Assembly: GCF_019931215.1 (NCBI RefSeq)
Contig: NZ_JAIOUB010000002.1
Coordinates: 62,001 to 126,000 of the forward strand
Reading direction: 5' to 3'
DNA length: 64,000 nt
Source: Alcanivorax limicola
GTDB taxonomy: Bacteria > Pseudomonadota > Gammaproteobacteria > Pseudomonadales > Alcanivoracaceae
How positions within the stretch are numbered: the first letter of the stretch is position 1; the number at the start of each line of letters is the position of its first letter. A program made the position numbers and the translations under genes. Shown in pieces: positions 42,909 through 51,590 of this stretch. The notes under the pieces were generated by a model that saw only the letters and a program-made list of their open reading frames with translations, had not been told where the DNA came from and made no database searches.

Positions 42909-42953
42909 CTTGACGGTGCTCGTTTTAACGGTGCTTGCTTTAAAGGTGCTCAC
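42909..42953. repeat. Imperfect tandem array, period 15, three units
   Basis: Units CTTGACGGTGCTCGT, TTTAACGGTGCTTGC and TTTAAAGGTGCTCAC between the two kinase genes. The stop codon of the upstream kinase (42950-42952) lies inside the last unit. Confidence 0.85.
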
Positions 42954-45178
42954 GTTAAAGGGATCGTGGCGCGCACCCGTGCCACATCCTCAAAAAACTG
43001 GAAGGAAAACAGGCCACCCAGTTCCTCGGCGCGGGTGCGCATATGATTCAGGCCGCGGCCGGCCAGCACGTTATTTTCTGCCTCGTGCTCACCCAGTCCG
43101 TTATTGATCACTTCGATACTGAGCACCGCCTCATCACCGGATATTTCCACGCTTATCGTATCGGGGCGCGCATGCCGGAAGGCGTTGGTAAGGGCTTCAG
43201 AAAGAATCCGCCGCACATTGATGTGATGCCGGATACTGACCGTCATGTCATCAATTTTTGCCACCTGTCGCCATTGCATGGGCACATTCATTTCGCGACA
43301 ACGGGCCAGACAGTCCGCATGCCAGTCATCAATGCAGTCATCCAGGCGACACACGACGTTTTCGTCCAGTGCGTGCATGGTCTCGCGCAATGACTGCAGC
43401 GCATTGCGCGCCAGCGCCTCATATTTTTCATCAGGCGCATTACGCAACAGGCTCAGAATACGCCCGCCCACGTCATCATGCAGATCCCGCATGATCCGGT
43501 CGCGCTCGGCCCGGGCCGCCTCGATTTCCGCAAGACGCACACGCATTACGCGCCGCGACACTGTCAGCAACCCCGCGGCATGCTCCACATCACCCGGCGC
43601 GAACAAACGCCGCCCGCGATCGGCAAACGTCAACGCCACCGCCCCCTTGCCACTCAGCAACGGCACCTCCATGACGGCGCCGTTATCAAGGATGCGCGGC
43701 GCAGGCAGAAATTCCGGCGTGATCAACACACCCGCCGGCTCATAAAGCCGTTGCAACAACTGGCGCCAGTGCAGGTCGGTCGAACCGGTGGGCACCGCGC
43801 TGGAAATCAATTCGACCATTTCGACCAGACTGTTCTCCGGCGAGGCGCTGGCGCGGCCGGACATGGCCTGCCAGGCCCATTGGCGTAGCGGAAAGTACAG
43901 CCAGCCGACAGCAATCACCGCGACGCCCAACGCCACCACAGGCTGCATGCCCAACATGGCGATCAGCAACAGATCAAACGCGACCACCGCCAGGCCGCCG
44001 AAAAACCAGACCCAGATACGGAACCACCATCGCTCCAGATCAAACAGCCGGTAACGCAGCACACCGAAAGCAAAACCGATGTACAACATGGAGGCGACCC
44101 CGACCATGGCGGATTGCGGAAAGAACGCAGCGCCGGTGAACGCGATAGGGACAAAATAGATCGCCAGCCCCATCCCCATGACGACGAATATCGACAGGAA
44201 CAGCCACTTCAGCGCTGCACGGTCCAGCGGTTGATCCCGGGACAGATGCCACTGCCGCATGGCGACCAGAATGCCAACCAGATAAAGCGCCATGATCGGC
44301 ATGTAATAGGCATGCAGCGGCCATTCGACCCACTGCATCTGTTCGTTGAGCTGATAGAACACCAGCCCGAATACAATTGGCACCGCAGGCGAAATCCGGG
44401 TCAGCCGGCGCGGGTAATAGGCCATCAGAGCCAGCAGGGAGACCAGCATGACCGCCAGGGCGAGATGGTTCATGCGCGAGAGAAACAGAAAGGCGCTCTC
44501 CGGCAGCGCCAGTTCGCGCGACAGGTAGACGCTGTTGAACAAGGTGGCAAAAAAGAACCCCGCACCGGACATGGCCAACAGGCGTGCCGGAAGCTGCCGG
44601 GGACGGGCCGCCCACACCGCCAGGCTCACAGTCCAGGCTATTGTGCCAAACAGGTTGAACAGCCAGAAATCCAGCGGCACGGCACTCAACGGCCGATCAT
44701 TGTCCACGGGAATGCTGACGGCGCTACCATCCGCCTGCACCAGGATCACCGCGGTACCCTCCAGTGCAGCGGCCAATCGCCCCTCGCGCGCAAGTAACGC
44801 ATTGTGCGCGGCATAGGTCGGCAGGCTGGGCGGCTCGATTCCCGGCACAAAGCCGTGCAGGTCGGTACGTTCTCCGGAGACGGGATTCTCCAGTGCGGTT
44901 ATCCGCGCCCCCGGCTTCAGCAGGCCCTCTGCAGCGCTGTCCGGACGCAGTGCGACAACATGCAAGTAACCACTGTCCGGATCAGCGTCGAGCGTGACCC
45001 CCATCCAGGGCTGATTCAGCACCGCCATCAAGGCCATCAGTATCAGCAGCAGGGCCAGCGCCGCGCCGATCAGCATGGCTGGCAACGGCGCAATGTTCGC
45101 GCCCGCCGCCATACCTCCTTCGTGACTGAATTCCGCCCGGACGCTGTCGCCCGGCTCACCGGTGGTCGGAAGCGCCAT
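42950..45178 (-). CDS. Membrane sensor histidine kinase with PDZ-like sensor segment (HisKA_3), first paralogue
   Basis: A 742-residue kinase. Membrane helix about 31-53, an extracytoplasmic PDZ-like stretch (about 58-165; GVTLDADPDSGYLHVVALRPDS and EGLLKPGARITALEN), about eight further helices (about 170-410) and a NarX-type kinase core with H567 in RIMRDLHDDVGGRILSLLR. HATPase shows ALTNAFRHARP and LAGRGLNHMRTRAEELGGLF. Starts five bases after the regulator gene; an internal ATG at 45112 follows a perfect AAGGAGGT but with no spacing, so the first ATG is kept with some doubt. Paralogous to the next gene over its whole length. Confidence 0.88.
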   Translation of the reverse strand: MALPTTGEPGDSVRAEFSHEGGMAAGANIAPLPAMLIGAALALLLILMALMAVLNQPWMGVTLDADPDSGYLHVVALRPDSAAEGLLKPGARITALENPVSGERTDLHGFVPGIEPPSLPTYAAHNALLAREGRLAAALEGTAVILVQADGSAVSIPVDNDRPLSAVPLDFWLFNLFGTIAWTVSLAVWAARPRQLPARLLAMSGAGFFFATLFNSVYLSRELALPESAFLFLSRMNHLALAVMLVSLLALMAYYPRRLTRISPAVPIVFGLVFYQLNEQMQWVEWPLHAYYMPIMALYLVGILVAMRQWHLSRDQPLDRAALKWLFLSIFVVMGMGLAIYFVPIAFTGAAFFPQSAMVGVASMLYIGFAFGVLRYRLFDLERWWFRIWVWFFGGLAVVAFDLLLIAMLGMQPVVALGVAVIAVGWLYFPLRQWAWQAMSGRASASPENSLVEMVELISSAVPTGSTDLHWRQLLQRLYEPAGVLITPEFLPAPRILDNGAVMEVPLLSGKGAVALTFADRGRRLFAPGDVEHAAGLLTVSRRVMRVRLAEIEAARAERDRIMRDLHDDVGGRILSLLRNAPDEKYEALARNALQSLRETMHALDENVVCRLDDCIDDWHADCLARCREMNVPMQWRQVAKIDDMTVSIRHHINVRRILSEALTNAFRHARPDTISVEISGDEAVLSIEVINNGLGEHEAENNVLAGRGLNHMRTRAEELGGLFSFQFFEDVARVRATIPLT

Positions 45179-45183
45179 ACCCG

Positions 45184-45834
45184 TCAGCGCCGCGGCTGAG
45201 ATTGCGGCACAATACCCATATTCACCGCCTCAAGTGTCGCTTCCGCCCTGCCCGATACATTGAGTTTGCGATAGATGGATTTGATGTGGCTGGCTGCGGT
45301 ATTGACGGACACATTCAACAACTCGGCGATATCACTGCGTCCCATCCCTTTGGCCAGCAGCATCAGCACTTCAACCTCTCGCTCCGATAACGGATTTTCC
45401 ACCGTCCGGGTGGGTGCCTGCTGGAAATGCCGCAGGATGCGCCGGGAAATGGCCGGGCTCAGCGGCGGCTTGCCGGTCGCAATGCCCGCCAGGCTGTCGA
45501 TCATCACCTGGCGCGGCTGGTCCTTGAGCAGGTACCCATTGGCGCCGGCCTGCAGCGCATCAAACAGATGCCGGTCGTCATCAAAAATGGTGGTCACCAC
45601 CAGATAGGTTTCCGGGCTGCACTCCTGCAGGTGTTGCAGCAATTGCATGCCACTGCCGTCCGGCAGACTCAGATCCACCAGCGCCAGCGCCACCGGGTTG
45701 TGCTGCAACAGCGCCCGCGCTTGCTCCAGCGTGCCCGCCTCATGGATACCCGGCGATGCAAACGCATCCTTCACGATACCGGCCAGCCATTGGCGTGTTT
45801 CCTCATGATCTTCCACGATCAATACATTCTGCAT
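45184..45834 (-). CDS. NarL/LuxR-family response regulator
   Basis: A 216-residue regulator with a receiver domain (phosphoacceptor D54 in LALVDLSLPDGSG, acidic pocket E8-D9) and a LuxR-type HTH (about 147-205; PLSEREVEVLMLLAKGMGRSDIA and VSVNTAASHIKSIYRKLNV). It heads a three-gene operon with two paralogous NarX-like kinases, the first only five bases downstream, and is presumably phosphorylated by one or both. Confidence 0.94.
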   Translation of the reverse strand: MQNVLIVEDHEETRQWLAGIVKDAFASPGIHEAGTLEQARALLQHNPVALALVDLSLPDGSGMQLLQHLQECSPETYLVVTTIFDDDRHLFDALQAGANGYLLKDQPRQVMIDSLAGIATGKPPLSPAISRRILRHFQQAPTRTVENPLSEREVEVLMLLAKGMGRSDIAELLNVSVNTAASHIKSIYRKLNVSGRAEATLEAVNMGIVPQSQPRR

Positions 45835-46177
45835 GGGCAGATTCCCTGCGTGATGATCATTTTTTTAATCAGGCCCTGAACAAACGTGGCCCCCGGTGCC
45901 ATTGTTGCCGCCTGAGCGCCATGCCTCAAGTGCGCCCCCGGAAAGGGCTTTCGCTTTCAATGGATCAGCATCTTCACATCATGACGTTTTGCTGCAGGTT
46001 ACCCCATGCCCCAAACGGGGTAACCTCTGTAGTCTGCGCGAAGGCAGCCCAGGCGCAGAACACCCGCAGCGATGCGGCCCGACGGGCTAGCCCGTTTGGG
46101 GCATTCCCGATCAGACACGCCAGCGCTATCGTCAGACCTGACCGTCTAACCAGAGAAAGAAACAGGAGCCCAGCCCG
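45835..46177. other. 343-bp divergent spacer with structured element
   Basis: Lies between the response regulator (minus) and the DUF3617 gene (plus). Its right part carries the inverted-repeat cluster at 45997-46104, and GTCAGACCTGAC (5-base arms) near 46131. The left part (45835-45990) shows an AT-rich stretch next to the regulator start but nothing else I can name. No gene is seen. Confidence 0.6.
45997..46104 (+). ncRNA. Candidate structured RNA or regulatory element upstream of DUF3617 gene
   Basis: Hairpin 1: GGTTACCCC (45997-46005) pairs perfectly with GGGGTAACC (46017-46025). Hairpin 2: TCTGCGC (46033-46039) with GCGCAGA (46053-46059). Hairpin 3: CCGCA (46064-46068) with TGCGG (46073-46077) closing a GCGA, a GNRA-type loop on the plus strand. 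A 14-base arm ATGCCCCAAACGGG (46006-46019) pairs perfectly with CCCGTTTGGGGCAT (46091-46104) and would enclose hairpins 2 and 3 but exclude hairpin 1. CGGGCTAGCCCG (46083-46094) is a further palindrome competing with it. Whether it acts as RNA or DNA is unknown. Confidence 0.5.
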
Positions 46178-46672
46178 ATGAAGGAAATATCCGCAGTTAG
46201 CACGCAATGCTCTGAAATTCCGGCGGCCCGCAGGTTAGCGGCCACTATGGCGGCGGCGCTCCTCGCGTCCGGCCTGCTCGCATTGAGCGCCACCAGCTCG
46301 GCAGAGACGCCGAACGTGCAGCCGGGAGAGTGGGAATACACCAATGTCACCCGCATCAGTACCGGCGGCCAGACCATGCCGTCACAGCGGGACAGCCACC
46401 GTGAGTGCGTCACACAGGAAGACATCACCAATAAAGAGCTGTTCTCGGAAGACATGGGTGAATGCGAGATCACCGACAAGACCATCAGCCGCTCCGGCAT
46501 GCGTTACAGCATGCGCTGTACCGCCGAAGAGGGCATGCACTCCACCATGGACGCCAGCATGAAATTCATGGGCAACCGGGTAGAAGGCACCGTAGATGGC
46601 AAGATGATGACCCCCATGGGGGAAATGACCGTGCAGACCACCGTCGAAGGCAAACGTCTGGGCGATTGCTGA
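46178..46672 (+). CDS. DUF3617-family periplasmic protein
   Basis: A 164-residue protein. A long N-terminal stretch with a hydrophobic core (LAATMAAALLASGLLALSATSSAE) is a signal peptide, cleaved about residue 42. The mature part begins PNVQPGEWEYTNVTRI and follows the DUF3617 layout, with a Cys pattern (C76 region ECVTQEDI, MGECEI, MRCTAEEG, and final C) and MTPMGEMTVQTTVEGKRLGDC at the end. The family is exported and of unknown function. AGGAG lies upstream of the ATG. A structured element lies about 75 bases upstream. Confidence 0.82.
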   Translation: MKEISAVSTQCSEIPAARRLAATMAAALLASGLLALSATSSAETPNVQPGEWEYTNVTRISTGGQTMPSQRDSHRECVTQEDITNKELFSEDMGECEITDKTISRSGMRYSMRCTAEEGMHSTMDASMKFMGNRVEGTVDGKMMTPMGEMTVQTTVEGKRLGDC

Positions 46673-46710
46673 ACGCACCGAACTGGCGAGCGCCGGTGCA
46701 ATACGGCTGT

Positions 46711-47298
46711 TTATTTCGGCATGTGCGCTTCGATCAACCCTGTGATCCGCTCGTCCTGCGGTGGAATCTGGCTGGGAAACTGGCCGACCACCGCACCATC
46801 CGGCGCAATCAGGTATTTGTGGAAATTCCAGCGCGGTGGCGCACCGCTTTCCCGTGCCAACGCGCGGAATAATGGGTGGGCAGCGGCGCCGCGCACCGAT
46901 TGCGGCGCTGTCATGGTAAAGGTGACACCGTAATTGGCGTAGCAGATGTCTGCTGTTTCCGCCTCATCCCGGGCTTCCTGATTGAAGTCGTTGGAGGGCA
47001 CACCGACGATGGCCAGACCGGCGTCCCCGTAGCGCTGGCCGCCGTAACGCTGGAAAAGCGCTTCCAGCCCCGAGAACTGCCCGGTATAACCGCAGAAACT
47101 GGCCGTATTCACCACCAGCACCGGTCGCCCTGCAAATTCGCACAGATCAATGCGCTGATCTGAATCGAGTTGCTGGAACTGATGCTGCAGCACCGCCGGA
47201 CATTCCCCTGCTGTGGCCGCACGCTCAGGCCCGGCCAGCAGCCATGTCGGCCCCAGGCCCGCCAGCGCGATGCATAACAGGATTAACCGCTGCAACAT
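46711..47298 (-). CDS. Exported glutathione peroxidase-family protein
   Basis: A 195-residue thiol peroxidase with an N-terminal signal peptide (about 1-22), so it works in the periplasm. The peroxidatic Cys is C69 in NTASFCGYTGQF, followed by the GPx signatures GVPSNDFNQE and, near the C terminus, PRWNFHKYLIAPDG with the catalytic Trp-Asn pair. It reduces hydroperoxides, probably with thioredoxin-like donors. It is convergent with the DUF3617 gene. Confidence 0.92.
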   Translation of the reverse strand: MLQRLILLCIALAGLGPTWLLAGPERAATAGECPAVLQHQFQQLDSDQRIDLCEFAGRPVLVVNTASFCGYTGQFSGLEALFQRYGGQRYGDAGLAIVGVPSNDFNQEARDEAETADICYANYGVTFTMTAPQSVRGAAAHPLFRALARESGAPPRWNFHKYLIAPDGAVVGQFPSQIPPQDERITGLIEAHMPK

Positions 47299-47360
47299 GT
47301 CCGCCTCCGTTGATTACCGCAAAGCATCCATCGAGGCCTGCCAGCGCAGCGTGAATGCCC

Positions 47361-47960
47361 TTACAGGCCGCGTGTCCAGAATTGCATGGGCTTGGCTGTT
47401 TCAACATCGTCGCCGATATCCTGCCAGCTGAAACGGGTCAGCATGCCGTCCTGCCGCCGATACCCCCGCCCCTGCCAGAAGGCATCCAGCGGGCGATAGT
47501 GCGCTGGCCGGGCCGGATGATCTGCAGGGCGTTGCACTGCACAGAAGGTGGTAATGGCATATCCGGACTGTCGGGCAAACGCCTCCCGCTCATCGAAAAA
47601 ACGGTGCCCCAGTCCCTGGCCACGGAAACCGGCGTCGAGCACGGATTCACCGAAGTAAAACACCTGCGCCACATCAATGCCCCGCGCACGAAACGGCGCC
47701 TGAAAGGCGGGCTCGGCCTCGGCCATGGGCAGACCACTGGAAGCGCCGACCACACGCCCCTCATTCAAAGCGAGCACCATCAGGCTGCGGGAGGCATCCG
47801 CATAGGTTTGCAGATAGCGGCGCTCGTAGGTTTCATCGCCGTCATACAGGTAGGGCCACTCACGAAATACCTGCAAGCGCAGCCGCGCCAGTGCATCCAG
47901 CCAGGGCAGGATGGCATCACCGGACACGCAACGCAGCGTTGCAGGCGCATCAGCGGGCAT
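47361..47960 (-). CDS. GNAT-family acetyltransferase
   Basis: A 199-residue N-acetyltransferase. LMVLALNEGRVVGASSGLPM forms the central strands, and ESVLDAGFRGQGLGHRFFDEREAFARQSGY contains the acetyl-CoA-binding R/Q-x-x-G-x-G/A motif (RGQGLG). The substrate is not predictable. It lies between the glutathione peroxidase and the TauE gene on the same strand but with spacers of 62 and 182 bases. Confidence 0.85.
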   Translation of the reverse strand: MPADAPATLRCVSGDAILPWLDALARLRLQVFREWPYLYDGDETYERRYLQTYADASRSLMVLALNEGRVVGASSGLPMAEAEPAFQAPFRARGIDVAQVFYFGESVLDAGFRGQGLGHRFFDEREAFARQSGYAITTFCAVQRPADHPARPAHYRPLDAFWQGRGYRRQDGMLTRFSWQDIGDDVETAKPMQFWTRGL

Positions 47961-48111
47961 CGGGCCAGCCCGGCATGTGTGTGGCGGTTATCGGCAGGCA
48001 AGTCTGCGGCGGCATGGTCATGTCCCCGGGCACGTCTCTCGGCATCACGTTGCAATGGCGCAAGATTAGCATGGCAATCGGCCCTGTGAACCCATGCCCC
48101 CGGTCTGAACC

Positions 48112-48153
48112 GTCTCAGAGCAGCAATCTCAGAACAACAATCTCAGAACAACA
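48112..48153. repeat. Tandem array, period 14, three units
   Basis: Units GTCTCAGAGCAGCA, ATCTCAGAACAACA and ATCTCAGAACAACA (the last two identical). The TauE stop codon (48143) lies inside the third unit, so part of the array is coding. Confidence 0.85.
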
Positions 48154-48865
48154 AAGCCCCGCCCGTCACCAGCAACATGACAAACACCAACTGCCGGAAA
48201 CGCTGTTCGTTGACGCGATGATGCAGCCACTCACCCAGGCACACGCCCACCACCAGCACCGGCAGGTACATCAGCAGCCGCGGGCCTGCCGCCAGCAGAC
48301 TGCCGTCCACAAGAAAGATCAGCGTCAGCAAACTGTTGAGGGAAAACCAGACCGCAATCAGGGTCGCCCGAAAGCGGGCCTTGTCCAGCTGGACCCCGGT
48401 CAGCGCGTAGACCAGCAATGGGCCACCGGAGGCGAACAGACCGTGCGTGACACCGGCAGCAACCATCAATCCCCGAGTGAGGCCCGTCGGATGGGCGCGC
48501 GGCGTATGGTTGTTGGCCATGCGCCAGAGCTCCCGGCCCGCAAACCAGATGATCAGCACGCCAAACAGGCCCTGCAACAGATCGGCACCCAGGTAGGGGC
48601 GCAACAGATAACCCGCCAGCGTACCGACAGCCATCAACGGCAAGATCAGACGCAGCAGTGTTGGCCAGTGAATGGCATGCCGATGGCGCACGCTCAGGTA
48701 GCCACTCATGAGAATATTCAGCGGCACCAGCACCGGCAGCAGCGCCGGAATCGGCAACAGAATTGCCCCCAGCGACAGCGCGATGACAATGCTGCCGAAC
48801 CCGGTCACGGTTTCAATGGTGTAGGCAATCAGAATGAACAAGGCAAGCCAGAGCCAGGGGTCCAT
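48143..48865 (-). CDS. TauE/SafE-family membrane transporter
   Basis: A 240-residue protein with about seven to eight membrane helices (WLWLALFILIAYTIETVTGFGSIVIALSLG at the start; two similar halves), typical of the sulfite exporter TauE/SafE family of anion or organic-acid transporters. The ATG at 48865 shares a base with the stop of the SDR gene (TAATG), making it the last gene of the monooxygenase operon. The longer frame to 49021 is rejected for that reason. Cargo unknown; it may export a product of the pathway. Confidence 0.86.
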   Translation of the reverse strand: MDPWLWLALFILIAYTIETVTGFGSIVIALSLGAILLPIPALLPVLVPLNILMSGYLSVRHRHAIHWPTLLRLILPLMAVGTLAGYLLRPYLGADLLQGLFGVLIIWFAGRELWRMANNHTPRAHPTGLTRGLMVAAGVTHGLFASGGPLLVYALTGVQLDKARFRATLIAVWFSLNSLLTLIFLVDGSLLAAGPRLLMYLPVLVVGVCLGEWLHHRVNEQRFRQLVFVMLLVTGGALLF

Positions 48866-49665
48866 TACTGCTCCAGCTCGACGGCAAATTTCTTCATCAT
48901 GATGCGCTGGTACAGATCCGGCGCCACACGCCACAGCAGCGCACCGAACACGGCAAGATTGTCCGAGTAGACCCGCTTCTTGCGCTTTTCCCAGGCCACG
49001 ACGATACGTTCCGCCATCCACTCGGCGCTTTTCATCTTGCCCACCATGGAACGGGCATGCCGTGCCGGTTTGCCGTCGTGCCCCAGGGCATGCTGCTCGA
49101 TTGGCGTATCGATAAAGCTGGGGTAGACCATCAGCACATGCACGCCGTGGCGCTGGTGCTCACAACGCATCACCTCAAAGGACTGCGACAGGGCGGCCTT
49201 GGCAGCGCAATAGGCCGTGCGGCCCAGCACCGGCATCCAGCCCGCCATGGAACCGATATTGATCAACGCGCCTCGATGCTGCCTGATCTGCGGCATGGCG
49301 CGCAGCGCCAGTTCCAGCGGTGCCTGCCAGTCGATCTGCATGACTTTGCGCAGCACTGCAGGGTCGGTTTTCTCGGCCAGCGAGCGGTGTGTGATGCCCG
49401 CGTTATTCACCAGCACCGCCACACCACTGAAGCGCGCCTGCGCCAGATCCAGCAGCGCCTGCTGGTGCACCGCATCGGTGATATCACCCGCCAGCACGGC
49501 CACGCGCTCCGGTGTGCCCAGTTCGGCAGCGCGACCATCGAGCTGCGCGCCGTTGATGTCCGCCAGCACCAGTGCATGACCACGGCGATGAAACGCGCGC
49601 GCCATCTCCCAGCCCAGTCCCCCGGCGGCACCGGTAATCAACACACAGCCGGATACAATGCTCAC
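48865..49665 (-). CDS. Short-chain dehydrogenase/reductase
   Basis: A 266-residue SDR with TGAAGGLG cofactor motif (about 11-18), LADIN at the end of beta-2 (Asp suggests NAD preference), NNAG, catalytic Ser in NIGSMAGW and YCAAK. The C-terminal part is longer than minimal SDRs and basic (WEKRKKRVYSDN) with a possibly amphipathic end, as in membrane-associated SDRs. It overlaps the epimerase gene upstream (ATGA) and the TauE gene downstream (TAATG), so it belongs to the monooxygenase operon. Confidence 0.92.
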   Translation of the reverse strand: MSIVSGCVLITGAAGGLGWEMARAFHRRGHALVLADINGAQLDGRAAELGTPERVAVLAGDITDAVHQQALLDLAQARFSGVAVLVNNAGITHRSLAEKTDPAVLRKVMQIDWQAPLELALRAMPQIRQHRGALINIGSMAGWMPVLGRTAYCAAKAALSQSFEVMRCEHQRHGVHVLMVYPSFIDTPIEQHALGHDGKPARHARSMVGKMKSAEWMAERIVVAWEKRKKRVYSDNLAVFGALLWRVAPDLYQRIMMKKFAVELEQ

Positions 49666-50603
49666 AGATCCCCCCTTGCCCTGGCATGTTCGATATAAAA
49701 ACGGAAGGTATCTTCCGAGGATTTCTCCGGAAGGTAGCCAAACTCTTCCTTCAGGCGACGATTGCTGAGTACCGGGCGATAACGCAGAAAGTTGATCTGC
49801 TCAGGACCATAGCGGCCGACACGCAAGAAGCGGCCAATCCACAGCACTGCCTTGATCAATCCGGCGGGCAACTCGCGCACCGGCTTGTCCAGCAAGGCGG
49901 CGATCTCATGAATGGTCAGCGCGCCGTCCCCCGCCATATTGAAGATGCCGGTCTTGTCTTCGCGCAAACCGAATTCCATGGCGCCGATCACATCCTGATC
50001 CCAGATGAATACGAAAGGAGAATCACTGCCGCGAATGGCCAGCAGTTTTTTTGCCGTAAACAGATTGGTGATCAGGTTTTTCGTGTTGGCACCGAGAATG
50101 GTGCCAGGGCGAAAGATCAGCTGCTTCAGCCCGGGATAGCGCGCGCGGTATTCACTCAGCATTTTCTCGATGCGGCGCTTGTGATCGGCATAGGGAAATT
50201 CCGGATTGCCGCGCAGGGCATCCTGTTCATCCAGCCAGTCCGGGTTGTCCGCATGGTACCCATAGGCCGCGCCGGAACTGGTCACGGTCACATGGCGCAC
50301 GCCGGCACGCACACAACAGTCCAGCACATTGCGCGTGCCGTTGACATCGATGTCGTAGTCCTTTTCCCGGCTACCGGTGGTGTCCAGCACCGAAGCCAGA
50401 TGCACGACATGGGTCACATGCTCACGCACCAGCAGGTCTTTCAGGGACGGGTCGCGAATGTCCATCTCGTGGATCGGGAAGCCCACATCGTCGCCGCGAC
50501 GAATGTCCGTGCCGAGCACCGAATAATGCGCTGCAAGCCGGGCGCCAAGCAGGCTGCCCACATAACCGGCTGCGCCGGTGATCAGAATTACCTTGTTTGT
50601 CAT
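49662..50603 (-). CDS. NAD-dependent epimerase/dehydratase-family protein
   Basis: A 313-residue extended SDR: ITGAAGYVGS at the N terminus binds NAD, VVHLASV, TSSGAAYG with the catalytic Ser, and YADHKRRIE with the catalytic Tyr and Lys. The C-terminal half (FIWDQDVIGAMEFGL, IFNMAGDGALTIHEIAALL) is as in sugar epimerases and 3-beta-hydroxysteroid dehydrogenase-like members. Overlaps both neighbours by four bases. In an operon with an FMO and a bile-acid-type symporter, oxidation of a cyclic or steroid-like alcohol is as plausible as a sugar substrate; this is inference. Confidence 0.88.
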   Translation of the reverse strand: MTNKVILITGAAGYVGSLLGARLAAHYSVLGTDIRRGDDVGFPIHEMDIRDPSLKDLLVREHVTHVVHLASVLDTTGSREKDYDIDVNGTRNVLDCCVRAGVRHVTVTSSGAAYGYHADNPDWLDEQDALRGNPEFPYADHKRRIEKMLSEYRARYPGLKQLIFRPGTILGANTKNLITNLFTAKKLLAIRGSDSPFVFIWDQDVIGAMEFGLREDKTGIFNMAGDGALTIHEIAALLDKPVRELPAGLIKAVLWIGRFLRVGRYGPEQINFLRYRPVLSNRRLKEEFGYLPEKSSEDTFRFYIEHARARGDL

Positions 50604-51550
50604 GCCGCCCCCTTGTGTGACTTGTGTGACTGTTCTTCAGCGAGGGCGTGTGCGGCACGCCCGTCTTTCGAGCGCGCCCACAGCATTGCCAGCGTCAAAC
50701 CGGAAACCAGATGCCACACGCCCCAGAAGGCGGTAATCAGCATCATGCCCCCGGCTTCCGGGAAAAAGGTAAACAGAATCACCAGGCCCAGCCCGGAGTT
50801 CTGGATGCCGACCTCCATGGTCACGGCACGACGATCTCCCACCGGCATGCGGCAGGCCCGTCCCATAAGATTGCCCAGTGTCAGCGCCATCATGTTGTGC
50901 GCCACCACCAGCCAGAAAAAGGTGTGGAAGCGCGCCACAAAAAGTTCGAAATTGTTGCTGAAGGCGATGGCAACAAACCCCAGAAAGACCCCCAGCGCCG
51001 CGATGCGAAATGGCTTCTCACTACGCGCGGCAAGACCGGGAAAACGGCGCGCCACCCACATGCCAATGCACATGGGCACGGCAAGCACCAGCAGCACCAA
51101 CAACAGGATGCTGAAGGGATCTATGGCGATGCTGGTGAAGATTTCCCGGGTGTGGGGATTGAGGTAGCCGTACAGGGCAAAGTTGAAGGGCGTCATCACG
51201 GTAGCGGCAAGGCTCGAGACTGCCGTCATGCTGACAGACACCGCCACATTGGCGCGGCCCAGCCAGGTCATGATGTTGGAGAAGGTGCCACCGGGGCAGG
51301 ACGCCACCAGAATCATGCCCAGCGCCAGCTCCGGCTCTACCCGGAACCACCAGGTGGCCAGGCAGGTAATGGCCGGCAACAACAGGAACTGGGCGATCAA
51401 ACCGGCCACCGGCGCCACAGGCGCCACCAGCACACGGCGGAAGTCCTCAACGCGCAGCGTCAGGGACACCCCGAACATCATCAGCGCCATGATGACGTTG
51501 AGCATCACCAGGCTGGCGGGATCAAACTGTATCGGCAAAGCTCCGGACAT
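50600..51550 (-). CDS. Bile acid:sodium symporter (BASS/SBF)-family transporter
   Basis: A 316-residue protein with about nine to ten membrane helices. LVMLNVIMALMMFGVSLTLRVEDF starts the first half, ASCPGGTFSNIMTWLGRANVAVSVSMTAVSS contains the family's sodium-binding region, and MEVGIQNSGLGLVIL is the second crossover motif. It imports organic acids with sodium. The ATG at 51550 is chosen because the open frame above it (to 51628) adds an Arg-rich leader overlapping the FMO gene. Its 3' end overlaps the epimerase start (ATGA). Two SHK copies at the C terminus come from a 9-base repeat. Confidence 0.88.
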   Translation of the reverse strand: MSGALPIQFDPASLVMLNVIMALMMFGVSLTLRVEDFRRVLVAPVAPVAGLIAQFLLLPAITCLATWWFRVEPELALGMILVASCPGGTFSNIMTWLGRANVAVSVSMTAVSSLAATVMTPFNFALYGYLNPHTREIFTSIAIDPFSILLLVLLVLAVPMCIGMWVARRFPGLAARSEKPFRIAALGVFLGFVAIAFSNNFELFVARFHTFFWLVVAHNMMALTLGNLMGRACRMPVGDRRAVTMEVGIQNSGLGLVILFTFFPEAGGMMLITAFWGVWHLVSGLTLAMLWARSKDGRAAHALAEEQSHKSHKGAA

Positions 51551-51590
51551 GGCGGCTGCTCGCTTTAAAGTAGATGAAACAGAGCAGCGT

